Positions 24,729 through 34,339 are shown, counted from the first letter of the stretch. The stretch: DNA of 64,000 bases from Arthrobacter sp. ISL-5 (GCF_018613835.1 NZ_JAGGPM010000025.1:1-64000), one strand, 5' to 3'. Program-made: numbers and translations. Notes: generated from the sequence alone by a model not told the origin.

Positions 24729-25739
24729 TCAGGCTGCCCGGACGACGGGCAGTTCATCCCAGCGCGTGGTGTAGCGGGGTGAGCGCATACCGCGCTTCAT
24801 GCTCCAGTCAACGCCGTTCTTCAGCCCCGCGAACCCGAGCCCGATCGCGCCACGGCCGTACTTCCGGCTGATCTCCTCCATCAGCGGGCCGATGTTGCGT
24901 TCCTCGTGCGGATTTGCGATCAGTTCGAGTGGCTTCTGGTTACCGGTGGGGCGCAGATCCGTGACCATGATTCCGGCCCGCACGTATCTGACGCCTTCCT
25001 GGATTGCGGGGAGCAGCCCGTGGGCGGCCCTGGTCAGGAGGACGGGGTCGGCGGTGGGCATGGGCAGGGGAACGCAGACTGAAGGAAAGGACGTGTCCTG
25101 CGGGCTGTAGGCGGACGTGCCCGCGAAGGCCGTGAGGACCTTGGCCTGCAGTCCGTGCCTGGCCAGGCGGGCGCTGGCCTGCTGGGCGTACACGCTCAGA
25201 ATCTGGCGCAGCTCCGGGACGGTGGCTATGGGCGTGGAGAACGATCGGGAGAAGATGAGCTGATCGCGCCCTGCTCGTTCCTCCTCCAGGGGTATGCAGG
25301 GCGTTCCCCGCAATTCGAGCACTGTCCGCATCATCACCACCGAAAACCGGTCCCGGAGCATGACGGGGTCCGCGCGGCTCAGGTCAAGGATGGAGCAGAT
25401 TCCGATGGCGGTCAGGCGCCTGGACAGCCGGGAGGCCACGCCCCAGATTTCGACGACGGGAAGCCGGCTCATAAGCGTCTCCCGCTCCGCGGCTGGCATG
25501 GATTCCCAGCGGCACACGCCGCCGAGGGCGGGGTTGTGCTTGGCCCACTTGTTGGCCAGTTTTGCAAGGGTCTTGATGGACGCGATGCCGACGCACACGG
25601 GCACGCCGATATTGCGCTGCACGGCTGCATTCATGTCCCGTCCGAGCCCCAGCACGTGCTCCGGGCTGCCCCTGATGCCGAGAAATGCCTCGTCGATGCT
25701 GTAGATTCTCACACCCCCTCCTGCGTGTTGCAGCAGCAC
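24729..25739 (-). pseudogene. Y-family DNA polymerase (UmuC/DinB-like), 5' truncated
   Basis: The C-terminal 330 residues of a UmuC-type translesion polymerase. Homology begins near VRIYSIDEAFLGI, which holds two catalytic acidic residues (SIDEAF), then VGIASIKTLAKLANKWAK and VVEIWGVASRLSRRL, the little-finger domain and the clamp-region tail. The first roughly 95-100 residues, with the start and the first catalytic Asp (family pattern FxxVDxNxFYxSCE), are missing: upstream of 25740 the sequence changes to unrelated material. It cannot be an active polymerase. It marks the left edge of the decayed region. Confidence 0.85.
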
Positions 25740-25968
25740 TGTTCAGGCATTGCCTGAGAAGGCGGCTGACCCACTGCTGGTTCGCGCACTCGGGTCGCTG
25801 TCCGATGGACCTGGCCAGTGCGGCAAGATCTGAGACTCAGACGTCCCCAACACGAACGCATCATGACTCCCGGACGAGCTTTCCCACACCGACACCAGTC
25901 CCTGGCTGGCGAGGCGTGAGATTCCCCTGGGCCACCCGACCGCTGAACGGGCACTCCCGCGGGCAATA

Positions 25969-26001
25969 GAGCGTCCCCGGCGGATTGGGCCGGGGACGCT
26001 G
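25969..26001 (-). terminator. Hairpin after the surface-protein remnant
   Basis: AGCGTCCCCGG (25969-25980) and CCGGGGACGCT (25990-26000) form an 11-base stem with a short loop. It lies 30-60 bases beyond the stop codon of the minus-strand remnant, as a terminator would. Confidence 0.6.
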
Positions 26002-26031
26002 TCCCTGTCTGGTGGAGATACAGAGGCGGGC

Positions 26032-26200
26032 TCAGCTGCCGTTGATGTTGGTGATGGTGAAGTTCTCGGTACGCAGGTGGACGACGCTGTCTTGTTGTTG
26101 CTGTCTCCTGAGTAGGTTGATGCCCAGCGCCACTCCCCGGCGGTGGTGGCGTGGAACGTGGTGTTGGTGGTGCTCTGGGCGGGCCGCGGCGGGGGTAAGC
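26032..26200 (-). pseudogene. Remnant of a secreted or surface repeat protein (C-terminal end)
   Basis: On the minus strand, one frame gives TTFHATTAGEWRWASTYSGD followed by SNNKTASSTC, and after a frame change another gives TENFTITNINGS and a stop at 26032. This pattern (AGxYRWxAxYSGDxNN) is the end of Ig-like/prealbumin-like adhesion domains common in actinobacterial surface proteins. The frameshift and absent upstream part make it a relic. Nothing else recognisable lies between 26200 and 26530. Confidence 0.55.
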
Positions 26201-26537
26201 AATGCCGACGCCACCCAGTGCCTGGCGAGTGGAAAGCCGAGCAGGCCGCCGCGGCTGGAGAGGTGTCCGCCACCCCGGCGCCGCTGGCCGAGCAGGCGGC
26301 ACGCCTCGCCGGGGGCGATGTGGGCCGAGGCATCCGGATTCTCCACCGTGGTCAGCAGCGTCTTGGACCGGCGGCCGTTGCGGGAGTTGCCGCCGTCGCG
26401 CCCGGCCGGATCATGCTTGGCATAGCCGAGATGACCTCCAGCCCCCTCGGCGAGGTCGAGCACGCATGGCACGAGACGCATAAAGCCGCGTAAAACAAGA
26501 AGAAGTACCGGCCCGAATTCAATCCCTCACACCACCC

Positions 26538-26781
26538 CTAGGCATCCAGCGGGTCGGACTTTCCCTGGCTGCGCCTGGCGGAACGGTCGGGACGATCGAC
26601 CTCGACAACTGCCAGGCCGACTGCCGAGAGGACTCGGGTGAGCCCGGCGCCGTATGAGCCGGTGCCTTCCAGGCCTACGGCGGCGAGCCGACCGAAGGAA
26701 GCCATCCACTCCCTGAGCGCGTTGTAGCGGGCGGGTGTCGACTCCGCCGAAGACTTCCGCGATCGCGCTCTGGTCGCCCAT
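26538..26781 (-). pseudogene. IS110-family transposase remnant (N-terminal part)
   Basis: The minus strand encodes MGDQSAIAEVFGGVDT in one frame and then, after an indel, RYNALREWMASFGRLAAVGL, EGTGSYGAGLTRVLSAVGLA and RPDRSARRSQGKSDPLDA in another, stopping immediately at 26540. These are the RuvC-like DEDD motifs of IS110 transposases (VDTH..., GxEGTGSYG, KSDPLDA). About 30 residues between GGVDT and RYNAL are missing. It is a decayed fragment, different from the IS110 copy at 33 kb. Confidence 0.75.
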
Positions 26782-26784
26782 TCT

Positions 26785-27090
26785 CTGCTCGTGCCGCCTT
26801 CCAGTTTCAGCTACGGGCGACAGCACGCGTCCGGGAGGGGACGGACAAGACAGTGACGGGGCTCCTGCTCAAGCTCCTGAGGTCACGCCCCCGTACCGGC
26901 CGCGTGCGCGACACCCCCGGTGGAGGGCCGACGAATCCCATGCAAAGGCAGTCCGCAGACGCCCGTCGATACTTGAGTCAGACCCTCACCGGGGGATGCC
27001 AACTTCATCATCACTGTCGATACTGTTGGGTGCGACGGTCATCGCGGCAGGTCCTTTCGAGTCGAGGTAGAAGACTTCTCGAAGGATCAC
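26785..27090. other. Stretch without a recognisable gene
   Basis: Between the IS110 remnant and the next possible fragment I see no supported reading frame, RNA gene or repeat. Frames present on both strands look like chance in GC-rich DNA. Confidence 0.4.
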
Positions 27091-27093
27091 GCG

Positions 27094-27462
27094 GTGACCG
27101 TCCTCGTCTGCGACGACACGCTCACCGGGGAGCCGTACACACTGCCGGAGGCTACCACGGTGGCACCGGCCATGGAGAGCCTTGACCCATCCGAGTGGGC
27201 CGGAGCCCGGTGGATCGGCGCTGTCGACCTTCGGGCTCTTGCCCACTACACACATCTCAGATTGCAGAATTCTGTGGGTTATGACCGGGCGCGATTGCTG
27301 GTGCGAGAAGGAAGAAGTGTTCGCGGCTTCGTGGAAGTTGCTGCACCCGGCGGGATCGTCAGCCGCCGCGCATTCGAGGAAACCGTAGCTGCCCTGCCGG
27401 CCGCGCGTTCGGATTGCGTCGCGCGCGCGGGGAAAGCGTGGCCTATACCGACGACGATGTGA
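27094..27462 (+). pseudogene. Possible N-terminal fragment of a glycosyltransferase-like protein
   Basis: A 122-codon frame with a plausible protein segment: ARWIGAVDLRALAHYTHLRL, YDRARLLVREGRSVRGFVEV and RRAFEETVAALPAA. This resembles the leader region found before the GT2 domain in some actinobacterial glycosyltransferases (xARLLVRxGxxxxGFVEV). The catalytic domain does not follow, the last 20 residues look out of frame, and no start signal is clear. I treat it as a fragment with low certainty. The 200 bases after it to the IS1182-like element are blank. Confidence 0.3.
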
Positions 27463-27661
27463 TCGTGGAAGAACGGTGGCGGGGAGTGAGTACCTCCCAA
27501 GTACCAGAGCGCTTTTCCCATGCTTCGAAGTAGGTACCTGTTACTCGTGACACCCGCTTGACCTGAATCCTAGGCTCGTAATCACAGGGCGGCCATGGCA
27601 ACAGTCGATTGTGCTGCAGATGCTGCTGGGAATATGGAGTTCAACTCCGGGGAGCAACATT

Positions 27662-29226
27662 GCTAGGAGCGCGGGTCAGTAGTCGGCCGGGTTCTTAAAA
27701 CGCCGTGTGAATTGCCGGGGTGCGGGAGGGGTGGCTGGAAGAATCGGGAGTATGAATTCCGGTTCCCAGGATGGCCTTTTTGATGGAGCTCTCGTGGAGC
27801 GGGTGGAGCGTTTTGATGACGGGATCGTTGAGGCCGGCGCTGGTGTGAACAAGCGGTTCAAATCCTTTGAGCCGGACGCGGTGATGCTGGTCCCGCCGTC
27901 GGTGGATGAGTGGTTGCCGCAGAATCATCTGGCCCGGTTCTCGCTGATCTGGTGTCCCGGGAGTTGGAGCGGGCGTGCGTGGACGTGGTCGCGTTCCGTT
28001 GGCTGGCCGGGCAGCAGGCACCGGATTTCCGGTCCATTGGCCGGTTCCGCAAACGCCATCTCGCGGCGTTGGGGAACGTGTTCCTGCAGGCGCTGGAACT
28101 GTGCCGGGCCGCGGGTATGGTCTCGTTGGGCCGGGTTGCCCTGGACGGGACGAAGGTGCGGGCCAACGCGTCCCGGCGAAAGGCGATGAGCTACGGACGG
28201 CTGACCGAAAAACAGAGGATCCTCGCCGCGGAGGTCTCGGACATGCTCGCCGACGCCGAGGCCGTGGACAGGGATGAGGATGCCCGGTTCGGGGCGGACA
28301 AGCGCGGCGATGAGCTCCCGCCGGACCTGGCCGACCGTGAATCACGGCTGGCGAAGATGGCCGCGGCCCGCAAACAGCTCGAAGAGGACGCAGCAGCCAA
28401 AGCACGCAAGGAGGCGGAGCAGAAAGCCCGGGACCGCGGCGATGACGACGGGACTGCTGCGGCCAAGGGTGAGGAAGCCGCGGCCAAAGCGGAGGTCAGA
28501 CCGAGGGCCCAGCGCAATTTCACGGACCCCGACTCCCGGATCATGAAGACGGCAGACGGCTCGTACCACTATTGCTACAACGCCCAGGCCGTGGTCGATG
28601 CCGACCATCAGGTCATCGTCGCCACCGATCTGAACAACATGGCAGTGGACGTGCAGCAACTGGTCCCGATGACCGAACGCACCGCCGCAACCCTGGGCCG
28701 GATGCCCGCCCAATGGACCATTGATGCCGGATATTGTTCAGCAGCCAACCTCGAACACGTGAAGGAAATCGAGGCCGCCGGCGGGACCGAGTTCTTCATC
28801 GCGACCGGCCGGCTCAAACACGGCGAAAAGGTTCCCGAGACGCCTCGGGGACGGATCCCGGCCAATGCCACACCCAAGGAACGCATGGCGAGGAAACTCA
28901 GAACCAAGAAGGGCCGGGCCGTTTACGCGCGGCGCAAGGCGATCATCGAACCGGTCTTCGGGCAAATCCACACCCGCCAGGGCAAACACGTACTCCTGCG
29001 CGGCCTCGAACAGGCCAAACACGAGTGGGAACTGATGGCAGGCTGTCATAACCTGCTGAAATTGTTCACTTTCAAAGGGAAAGCCGGTCTCAACGCGCCG
29101 GCCCGAGCCTAACCCACGGGCCAAGGCGGCCACGGCTGCCCGGCCATCAAGATGGCAACGTGTCACCGGTCAGTAGACAGGACCACTCCTGGATGACGGA
29201 AACCACTACAGCCCCACGCTCCTAGC
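27662..29226 (+). mobile_element. IS1182-like insertion sequence
   Basis: The element is bounded by 22-base imperfect inverted repeats: GCTAGGAGCGCGGGTCAGTAGT at 27662-27683 in two parts (GCTAGGAGCGCGGG, TCAGTAGT) and its partner at 29205-29226, matching at 19 of 22 positions. Both ends begin at a CTAG, so CTAG may be the palindromic target. Its single gene is an IS1182-type transposase with an internal deletion, so this copy is probably immobile without help. Confidence 0.75.
27752..29112 (+). pseudogene. IS1182-family transposase with internal deletion and frameshift
   Basis: The N-terminal frame (from ATG 27752) reads to DEWLPQNHLARF near 27942; the family then continues in another frame from VSRELERACVDVVAFRWLAG to the end at 29112, which includes GRVALDGTKVRANASRR, DADHQVIVATDLNNMAVDV, WTIDAGYCSAANLEH and KKGRAVYARRKAIIEPVFGQ. 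Relatives have roughly 45 more residues between those points, so about 140 bases are lost and the frame is broken at 27930-27955. The catalytic domain from 27955 on is otherwise intact. Confidence 0.8.
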
Positions 29227-29235
29227 GAGGCGAGC

Positions 29236-29271
29236 AGGACTACCCCCAGTTGTGGGGGCAGCGGTAGTCCT
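29236..29271. repeat. Inverted repeat upstream of the secreted protein
   Basis: AGGACTACC (29236-29244) pairs with GGTAGTCCT (29263-29271), and inside it CCCCCA and TGGGGG flank GTTG. The result is a nested palindrome just outside the IS end and about 190 bases before the secreted-protein start. It may be an operator or a structured leader. Confidence 0.45.
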
Positions 29272-29459
29272 ACCAAGGTCTCCCCAAGGTTTCAACGATA
29301 ACTTTTTAATCCTTTCGGATGACGCTTCTCATCCGACGGCATACATACGGTGACGGCTTCGAGGCTCTTCCGTCAGCGCGTCGCGCATCCTCCCGCGCAT
29401 CCTTCAAGCCAAAACGCCCTCTTGACCGCCTCTTCCCTCCAGATGACAGAGAGGTCATC

Positions 29460-31790
29460 ATGCCCTATACGACGCGTCTGCCACGCCTTTTCATCGCTCT
29501 GCTACTCGCGGCGGCCGTCGCTGTCGCGCTCCCCGTCCCCGCCCAGGCGGTCGATGTCGGAGAGCCTGGGCCATCATACGCAGGCGACGGCGTTAGAACC
29601 CCGACTGCGGACAAGGCCCAGAGCAAGCTCTGGTTCCAGGATGGGAGCTGGTGGGGGCTGTTGTGGAGCGCGTCCGCAAATGCGACGAAGATCCACCGGC
29701 TCGACGTCGCAACGCAGGCGTGGCAGGTGACGGAAACGGTTGTTGACGCACGGCCGAATGCGCGCGGTGACGCGCTCTGGGACGCAAAGGACGGCAAGCT
29801 CTACGTCGTGTCGGGCACGACTGTGCTCTCGGAGTGGGGCTCGCCACCATCCCAGGAGGCGGTGACCTCCGGGTCCGCAGAGCTTCACCGCTTCAGCTAT
29901 AATGCGTCGACGAAGACCTACTCACGAGACGCCGGATTCCCCGTCACCCTTCACAGTGGGAGCTCGGAATCGATTACGCTGGCCAAAGACTCCGTCGGTA
30001 AGCTATGGGTCACCTACACCCTCGTCTCGGCCGACAACAGCAACCGTGTCTACGTCAACCACTCGACGACGAGCGACACGGTGTGGGGGACTCCGTTCGT
30101 CCTACCGACAACCAACGCCCAGGTGCACTACGACGATATCTCCGCAGTCACGTCGTTCCAGGGCGACAAGGTCGGAATCATGTGGAGCAATCAGCGGCCG
30201 GAGCATAAGAAGTTTTACCTGGCCATCCACCAGGACGGCCAGCCAGAGAACTCGTGGCAGACAGAGGTCGCCTACGGGGGGGGGAACAACTGCACCGGGG
30301 GATGCGCGAACGACCATCTAAACCTCAGGCAATTGACAAGCGACGGCAGCGGCCGCCTCTTCGCAGCGATCAAGACAGCCGCTAAGAACGTCGGTCAAAC
30401 GTTTGTGGCGCTCCTGGTGCGGGATAGTAAGGCCCACTGGACCAGCGCGCAGTTCGGCGCTGTCGAGGACGCCCACACCCGGCCCATGGTCATGATCGAC
30501 GAGGAGCACCGTCAGGTCTGGATGTTCGCGGTCGCGCCGGAGGTGGGCGGCACCGTCTTTTACAAGAAGGCGCCGCTTGACAACGTTTCCTTCCCGCCCG
30601 GCGCCGGTACGCCCATCATCAGCAGCAGTACCGACAAGGACATCAACGACCCCACATCAACGAAACAAAACGTCAACGGTCAGACCGGTCTGGTGGTGTT
30701 GGCGGCCTCGAGGGACAACGCTCGGTACTGGCACGCCTACATAGATCTTGGGGACCAGTCCCCACCGCCGGGTGGTGGGGATACGACGGCGCCGACGGTG
30801 ACCGCTGTGTCGCCGGACGACAAGGCGGCCGGGGTGGCGGTGAACACGAATGTGACCGGGACCTTCTCCGAGGCGATGGACGCGACCACGATCGACGGCA
30901 CCACCGTGACGCTGAAGAACGCTGCCGGGGCTGCTGTGACGGCCGGGGTGACCTACGACGCCACCAGCCGGATCGTCACCCTGAACCCGAACGCGGATCT
31001 GGCTGCCTCCACGGCCTATACCGCGTCCATTAGCACCGGAGTGAAGGACGCCAGCGGGAATGCGCTGGCCACGGCCAAGACGTGGAGCTTCACGACGCCT
31101 TCGCCGACACCGACGCCGACCTCTGTCCGGTCGTCGGCAGCCGGATCTGGCGAGCTGTCCTCTTCGGGCTCGTACACGCCCACCCTGCCAGCAGGCTGGC
31201 AGCCCGGCGACGTAGTCTTCCTGTTCTCGCAGGTGACCGTGGCTGGGTCGGCGAACGCCACGACTCCCACGGGATGGACGCGGGCAATCGCCGACTTCAC
31301 CAGCGCCGGATCCACCTCGGCGCACCAGGCGGTCTGGTATCGGGTGATGCGGTCCGGCGACACCGCGCCGAGCGTGCCTGAACCCGCCTCCCGGTATGCC
31401 TGGGTGACGGTTGCCGTGCAGGGTGCAGACGCCACCACGCCGCTGGACGTTACGCCCACCAGTGACACCAACACTGGCGTGCCCTACCCGGATGTCCGGG
31501 CCCCGTCGATCACGCCGGTGACGTCGGGGGCGTTGTTGTTGACCGCACACGGCGTGCGGAACGGCAGCAACTCGGCGACCACGACATTCACGCCACCGTC
31601 GGGGACGGCCGAGGTCGGCGACGTAACGTCAAGCGCTGCGTCCAAGTCGAACGCGGCCATCGAGGTCGACTTCCTCTCGCTGACCGATACGTCCGCCACT
31701 GGCGCGAAAACCGCGACCGCAGCCTCAAGCTCCGGCACGATCATCAACCAGTGCGGCTCGGCCATCGTCGTGCGCCCAGCCTCGCCCTGA
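29460..31790 (+). CDS. Secreted multidomain protein with bacterial Ig-like domain
   Basis: A 776-residue exported protein. ATG 29460 is preferred (GAGAGG 6 bases before it) and gives a signal peptide, LFIALLLAAAVAVALPVPAQ then A|VD at about residue 30. Residues 45-430 look like a beta-propeller or lectin-like region (SKLWFQDGSWWGLLWSASAN, LYVVSGTTVLSEW, WMFAVAPEVGGTVFYKK). About 440-545 is a Big_5/SbsA Ig-like domain (VTAVSPDDKAAGVAVNTNVT, FSEAMD, LNPNADLAASTAYTASI). The last 220 residues carry a jelly-roll-like module. No sortase or membrane anchor is seen, so it is probably released. Role unknown. Confidence 0.8.
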   Translation: MPYTTRLPRLFIALLLAAAVAVALPVPAQAVDVGEPGPSYAGDGVRTPTADKAQSKLWFQDGSWWGLLWSASANATKIHRLDVATQAWQVTETVVDARPNARGDALWDAKDGKLYVVSGTTVLSEWGSPPSQEAVTSGSAELHRFSYNASTKTYSRDAGFPVTLHSGSSESITLAKDSVGKLWVTYTLVSADNSNRVYVNHSTTSDTVWGTPFVLPTTNAQVHYDDISAVTSFQGDKVGIMWSNQRPEHKKFYLAIHQDGQPENSWQTEVAYGGGNNCTGGCANDHLNLRQLTSDGSGRLFAAIKTAAKNVGQTFVALLVRDSKAHWTSAQFGAVEDAHTRPMVMIDEEHRQVWMFAVAPEVGGTVFYKKAPLDNVSFPPGAGTPIISSSTDKDINDPTSTKQNVNGQTGLVVLAASRDNARYWHAYIDLGDQSPPPGGGDTTAPTVTAVSPDDKAAGVAVNTNVTGTFSEAMDATTIDGTTVTLKNAAGAAVTAGVTYDATSRIVTLNPNADLAASTAYTASISTGVKDASGNALATAKTWSFTTPSPTPTPTSVRSSAAGSGELSSSGSYTPTLPAGWQPGDVVFLFSQVTVAGSANATTPTGWTRAIADFTSAGSTSAHQAVWYRVMRSGDTAPSVPEPASRYAWVTVAVQGADATTPLDVTPTSDTNTGVPYPDVRAPSITPVTSGALLLTAHGVRNGSNSATTTFTPPSGTAEVGDVTSSAASKSNAAIEVDFLSLTDTSATGAKTATAASSSGTIINQCGSAIVVRPASP

Positions 31791-31930
31791 CCGGTGCGGG
31801 GCAGTGATGGCCGCTGCGGGCCAGGTCGGCGCCTGCGGGGCCGCCACCCTGGTCGAGAACAGCTCCGCCGGCCCCGACCTTTAACTCTCCTGCCCACAGG
31901 CGTGAGGTTCCCCCCGAACCGCTGATGCCT

Positions 31931-33997
31931 CTACGGTCCGGGGGGAACCTCAGGCCGTGCCCGATGCAGGGGTCTGGTTACAGCCGGTGGGGTGGGGTGT
32001 TGCCGGCGGCGGTGATGGCCCGGCGTATCGGGACGGCGAGGAGGGGCGACGAAGCCGGCGATGAAGAAGACCAGCACCGAGACGATGCCGAGTCGGCAGC
32101 TGGTGGTGGCCTGGTAGACCAGCCCGAACAGGAGGGGGCCGAGCCAGCTGGTTCCCTTGTCGGAGATCGCGTAGAAGCCGAAGTACTCGGCCTCGCGGCC
32201 AGATGGGATGAGTTGGCTGAACAGCGAGCGGGACAGCGCCTGGCTGCCGCCGAGTACGAGACCGATGCCGGCGCCGAGGGCCAGGAACAGGACCGGCGCG
32301 CGGGCGGGTAGCCAGAATGCGGCCAGAACGAGCCCGGCCCACGCGGTCAGCGAGGCGAGCACGGTCTTGCGTGCGCCGATGAGGGTGGCGATCGCGCCGA
32401 GCAGCAGGGCGCCGCCGAAGGCGACGAACTGCACCACCAGGATGGTGGCGGCCAGGGTGGCTTCGCCGAGCTGGAGCTGTTCGCTGCCATAGGTGCTGGC
32501 CAGGGCGATCACGGTTTGGATACCGTCGTTGTAGATCAGGAACGCGCCGAGGAACAGCAGCGTGAGCGGGTAGGCGCGCAGGTTCGCGATGGTCTGCCCG
32601 AGTTGGCGGAAGCCGGCGGAGAGGATCCCCCTTGGCGCGGGCACGGTGTCGGCTGTCATCCGCCACGTAATTCCCCACTCGTAGGTGAGTTCTGACGCGA
32701 AAATTGTGGTTACCGGAATTGGGCGGGATGGATCGATTGGTTGGCGGGTGCGGGGTTTGGCGGTCAGCTGCAGTGGTTCGAGGATGACCTGGTAGCCGAG
32801 CGCTTCGAGTTGTTGAACGGCCCTTTCTTTGCTGCGCAGCGGCTGGCGCCGGGTGTAGTAGTCGGGGCCGGGGTCGACGTAGCTTTCACCGGTGTTGAGC
32901 ATGTGCCAGATGGAGATGAGCATGGAATGCTCCACGGCGACGAGGGCTTCCATCGGCCCGCGTCGGGACTTGATGCGCCGGTATTTCGCCCCGAGATAGG
33001 TTTGTGATCGGGCCACGGACAGTGCTGCGGTTCGCAGTGCCCGTTTCAGGTGCCGGTTCCCGGGCCGGGTCTTCGTGGACTTGACCCGTCCGGCGGACTC
33101 GTTGGCCCCGGGAGCGGTGCCGGCCCACGAGGCCAGATGCCGGGCGGTGGGGAAAACCGTCATGTCGGCACCGGTTTCGGCGATGATGACCTCGGCGATG
33201 CGGGTGCTGATGCCCGGGACGGTCGCCAGCAGTTCCCGGGCGGCGCTAAAAGGCCGCATGAGCTCATCGATCCGGGCATCGAGGGCGGCGATGTCCTTGC
33301 TGTGGGCGTCGATCCGGTCCAGAAAGACTCTGGCCAGGAATGCGTGGTGGGCGTTGAAGCGGCCCGTCAGTGCCTCCGTCAGTGCGGGGATCTTCCTGCG
33401 CATGCGCTTCTTCGCCAGATCGGCCAGCGCGTCCGGGTCGTTCTGGCCTTCGATCAGGGCCTGGAGCATCGCCCTGCCGGAGACACCGGTGATGTCGGTT
33501 GCGACCGAGGAGAGTTTGATTCCGGAGTCCTCCAGCATCTTCTCCAGCCGCTGCACTTCGCGGGAGCGTTCGTCGGTGATCGCGGTGCGGGTCCGGGTCA
33601 GATCACGCAGCCGGCGGATGTTTTCCGGCGGGACCAGGCAGCCGTGCAGCAGGCCGTGCGCGCCGAGCTGGGCGAGCCAGGCCGCGTCGGTTAACACGTC
33701 CGTTTTGCGTCCGGGCAGGTTCCTTGCCTCCCTGGCGTTCACCAGCTGAACGTTAAGGCCTTTGTCTTCGAGCAGAAAGTAGAACTGGCGCCAGTAATCC
33801 CCGGTCGCCTCGATCACGACCAGGCCCACCTGTTGGGCCAGCAGATGCTCCGCCAGTTTCATGACCTGGTTTGTCATGGCCGTCCAGGTCGTGATCTCCT
33901 GGGTCGTCCTGCCGCTGTCACTCGTGAGGCGCACGCACGCCTTCGCGTCCCGTTTGGACACATCCAGTCCCGCGCACCGTTGATAGAGAACATCCAT
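31931..33997 (-). CDS. Chimeric reading frame: IS110 transposase fused to the C-terminal half of an MFS transporter
   Basis: One uninterrupted frame of 688 codons from ATG 33997 (MDVLYQRCAGLDVSKRDAKA). Residues 1-~435 are a complete IS110 transposase: RuvC-like DEDD motifs GLDVSK and VVIEATGDYWR, then the Tnp domain with LLATVPGISTRIAEVIIAE and GTAPGANESAGRVKSTK. From about residue 440 it reads straight into the second half of a UMF1-type MFS protein (GFRQLGQTIANLRAYPLTLL, LIYNDGIQTVIALASTYG). Past IVSVLVFFIAGFV the frame slips and the tail is nonsense. The transposase may work; the fusion product is probably an accident of insertion. Confidence 0.75.
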   Translation of the reverse strand: MDVLYQRCAGLDVSKRDAKACVRLTSDSGRTTQEITTWTAMTNQVMKLAEHLLAQQVGLVVIEATGDYWRQFYFLLEDKGLNVQLVNAREARNLPGRKTDVLTDAAWLAQLGAHGLLHGCLVPPENIRRLRDLTRTRTAITDERSREVQRLEKMLEDSGIKLSSVATDITGVSGRAMLQALIEGQNDPDALADLAKKRMRRKIPALTEALTGRFNAHHAFLARVFLDRIDAHSKDIAALDARIDELMRPFSAARELLATVPGISTRIAEVIIAETGADMTVFPTARHLASWAGTAPGANESAGRVKSTKTRPGNRHLKRALRTAALSVARSQTYLGAKYRRIKSRRGPMEALVAVEHSMLISIWHMLNTGESYVDPGPDYYTRRQPLRSKERAVQQLEALGYQVILEPLQLTAKPRTRQPIDPSRPIPVTTIFASELTYEWGITWRMTADTVPAPRGILSAGFRQLGQTIANLRAYPLTLLFLGAFLIYNDGIQTVIALASTYGSEQLQLGEATLAATILVVQFVAFGGALLLGAIATLIGARKTVLASLTAWAGLVLAAFWLPARAPVLFLALGAGIGLVLGGSQALSRSLFSQLIPSGREAEYFGFYAISDKGTSWLGPLLFGLVYQATTSCRLGIVSVLVFFIAGFVAPPRRPDTPGHHRRRQHPTPPAVTRPLHRARPEVPPGP
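31985..32660 (-). pseudogene. UMF1/Atg22-type MFS transporter, C-terminal half only
   Basis: Six C-terminal transmembrane helices of an MFS permease, from about APRGILSAGFRQLGQTIANL through GIGLVLGGSQALSRSLFSQL, IPSGREAEYFGFYAISDKG (UMF1 hallmark) to IVSVLVFFIAGFV. The N-terminal six helices are absent and replaced by the IS110 element. A 1-base slip near 32045 diverts the last residues; in the alternative frame LLAVPIRRAITAAGNTPP would complete the usual C-terminus. The gene is dead. Confidence 0.8.
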
Positions 33998-34330
33998 CAC
34001 GTCACCATCCGTTCTGGCCGCCGTTGAGGATGAAGCGTGCACCGGAAAGGAGAGCAGAAGAAGCAGAAATCTGACGCTCGTGCTGATGGGCAACATTCCA
34101 CGGTCCCCGCGGAAACGGGCTCTCCGCCACCAGGCTGACATACAGGCTCACAGGCACCACAGAAAGGCCAGGGTCGTATCCGGAACACGGCAGCAGTATC
34201 AGCCCTCATCGCTTCCGGGACAAGGACGGCCAACCCCGAAAGGGGACTGCCTGAGGAATTTTCCCGTTCCACGGCGCGGCGAGCGAAGCCGACCCTGTTC
34301 GGCTGACATGAAAATTTGGGTGACCGGCGC
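32690..34330 (-). mobile_element. IS110-family insertion sequence (ends approximate)
   Basis: The transposase gene occupies 32690-33997 and is preceded on its 5' side by about 300 bases of non-coding DNA (34000-34300). IS110-group elements lack terminal inverted repeats, so the ends are set only by similarity: CTGACGCGAAAATTGTGGTT at 32691-32711 resembles CTGACATGAAAATTTGGGTG at 34302-34322. The latter belongs to the tail of the second, truncated IS110 copy. The 5' non-coding block is where such elements encode their bridge RNA. Confidence 0.55.
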
Positions 34331-34339
34331 GCGGTGGTG

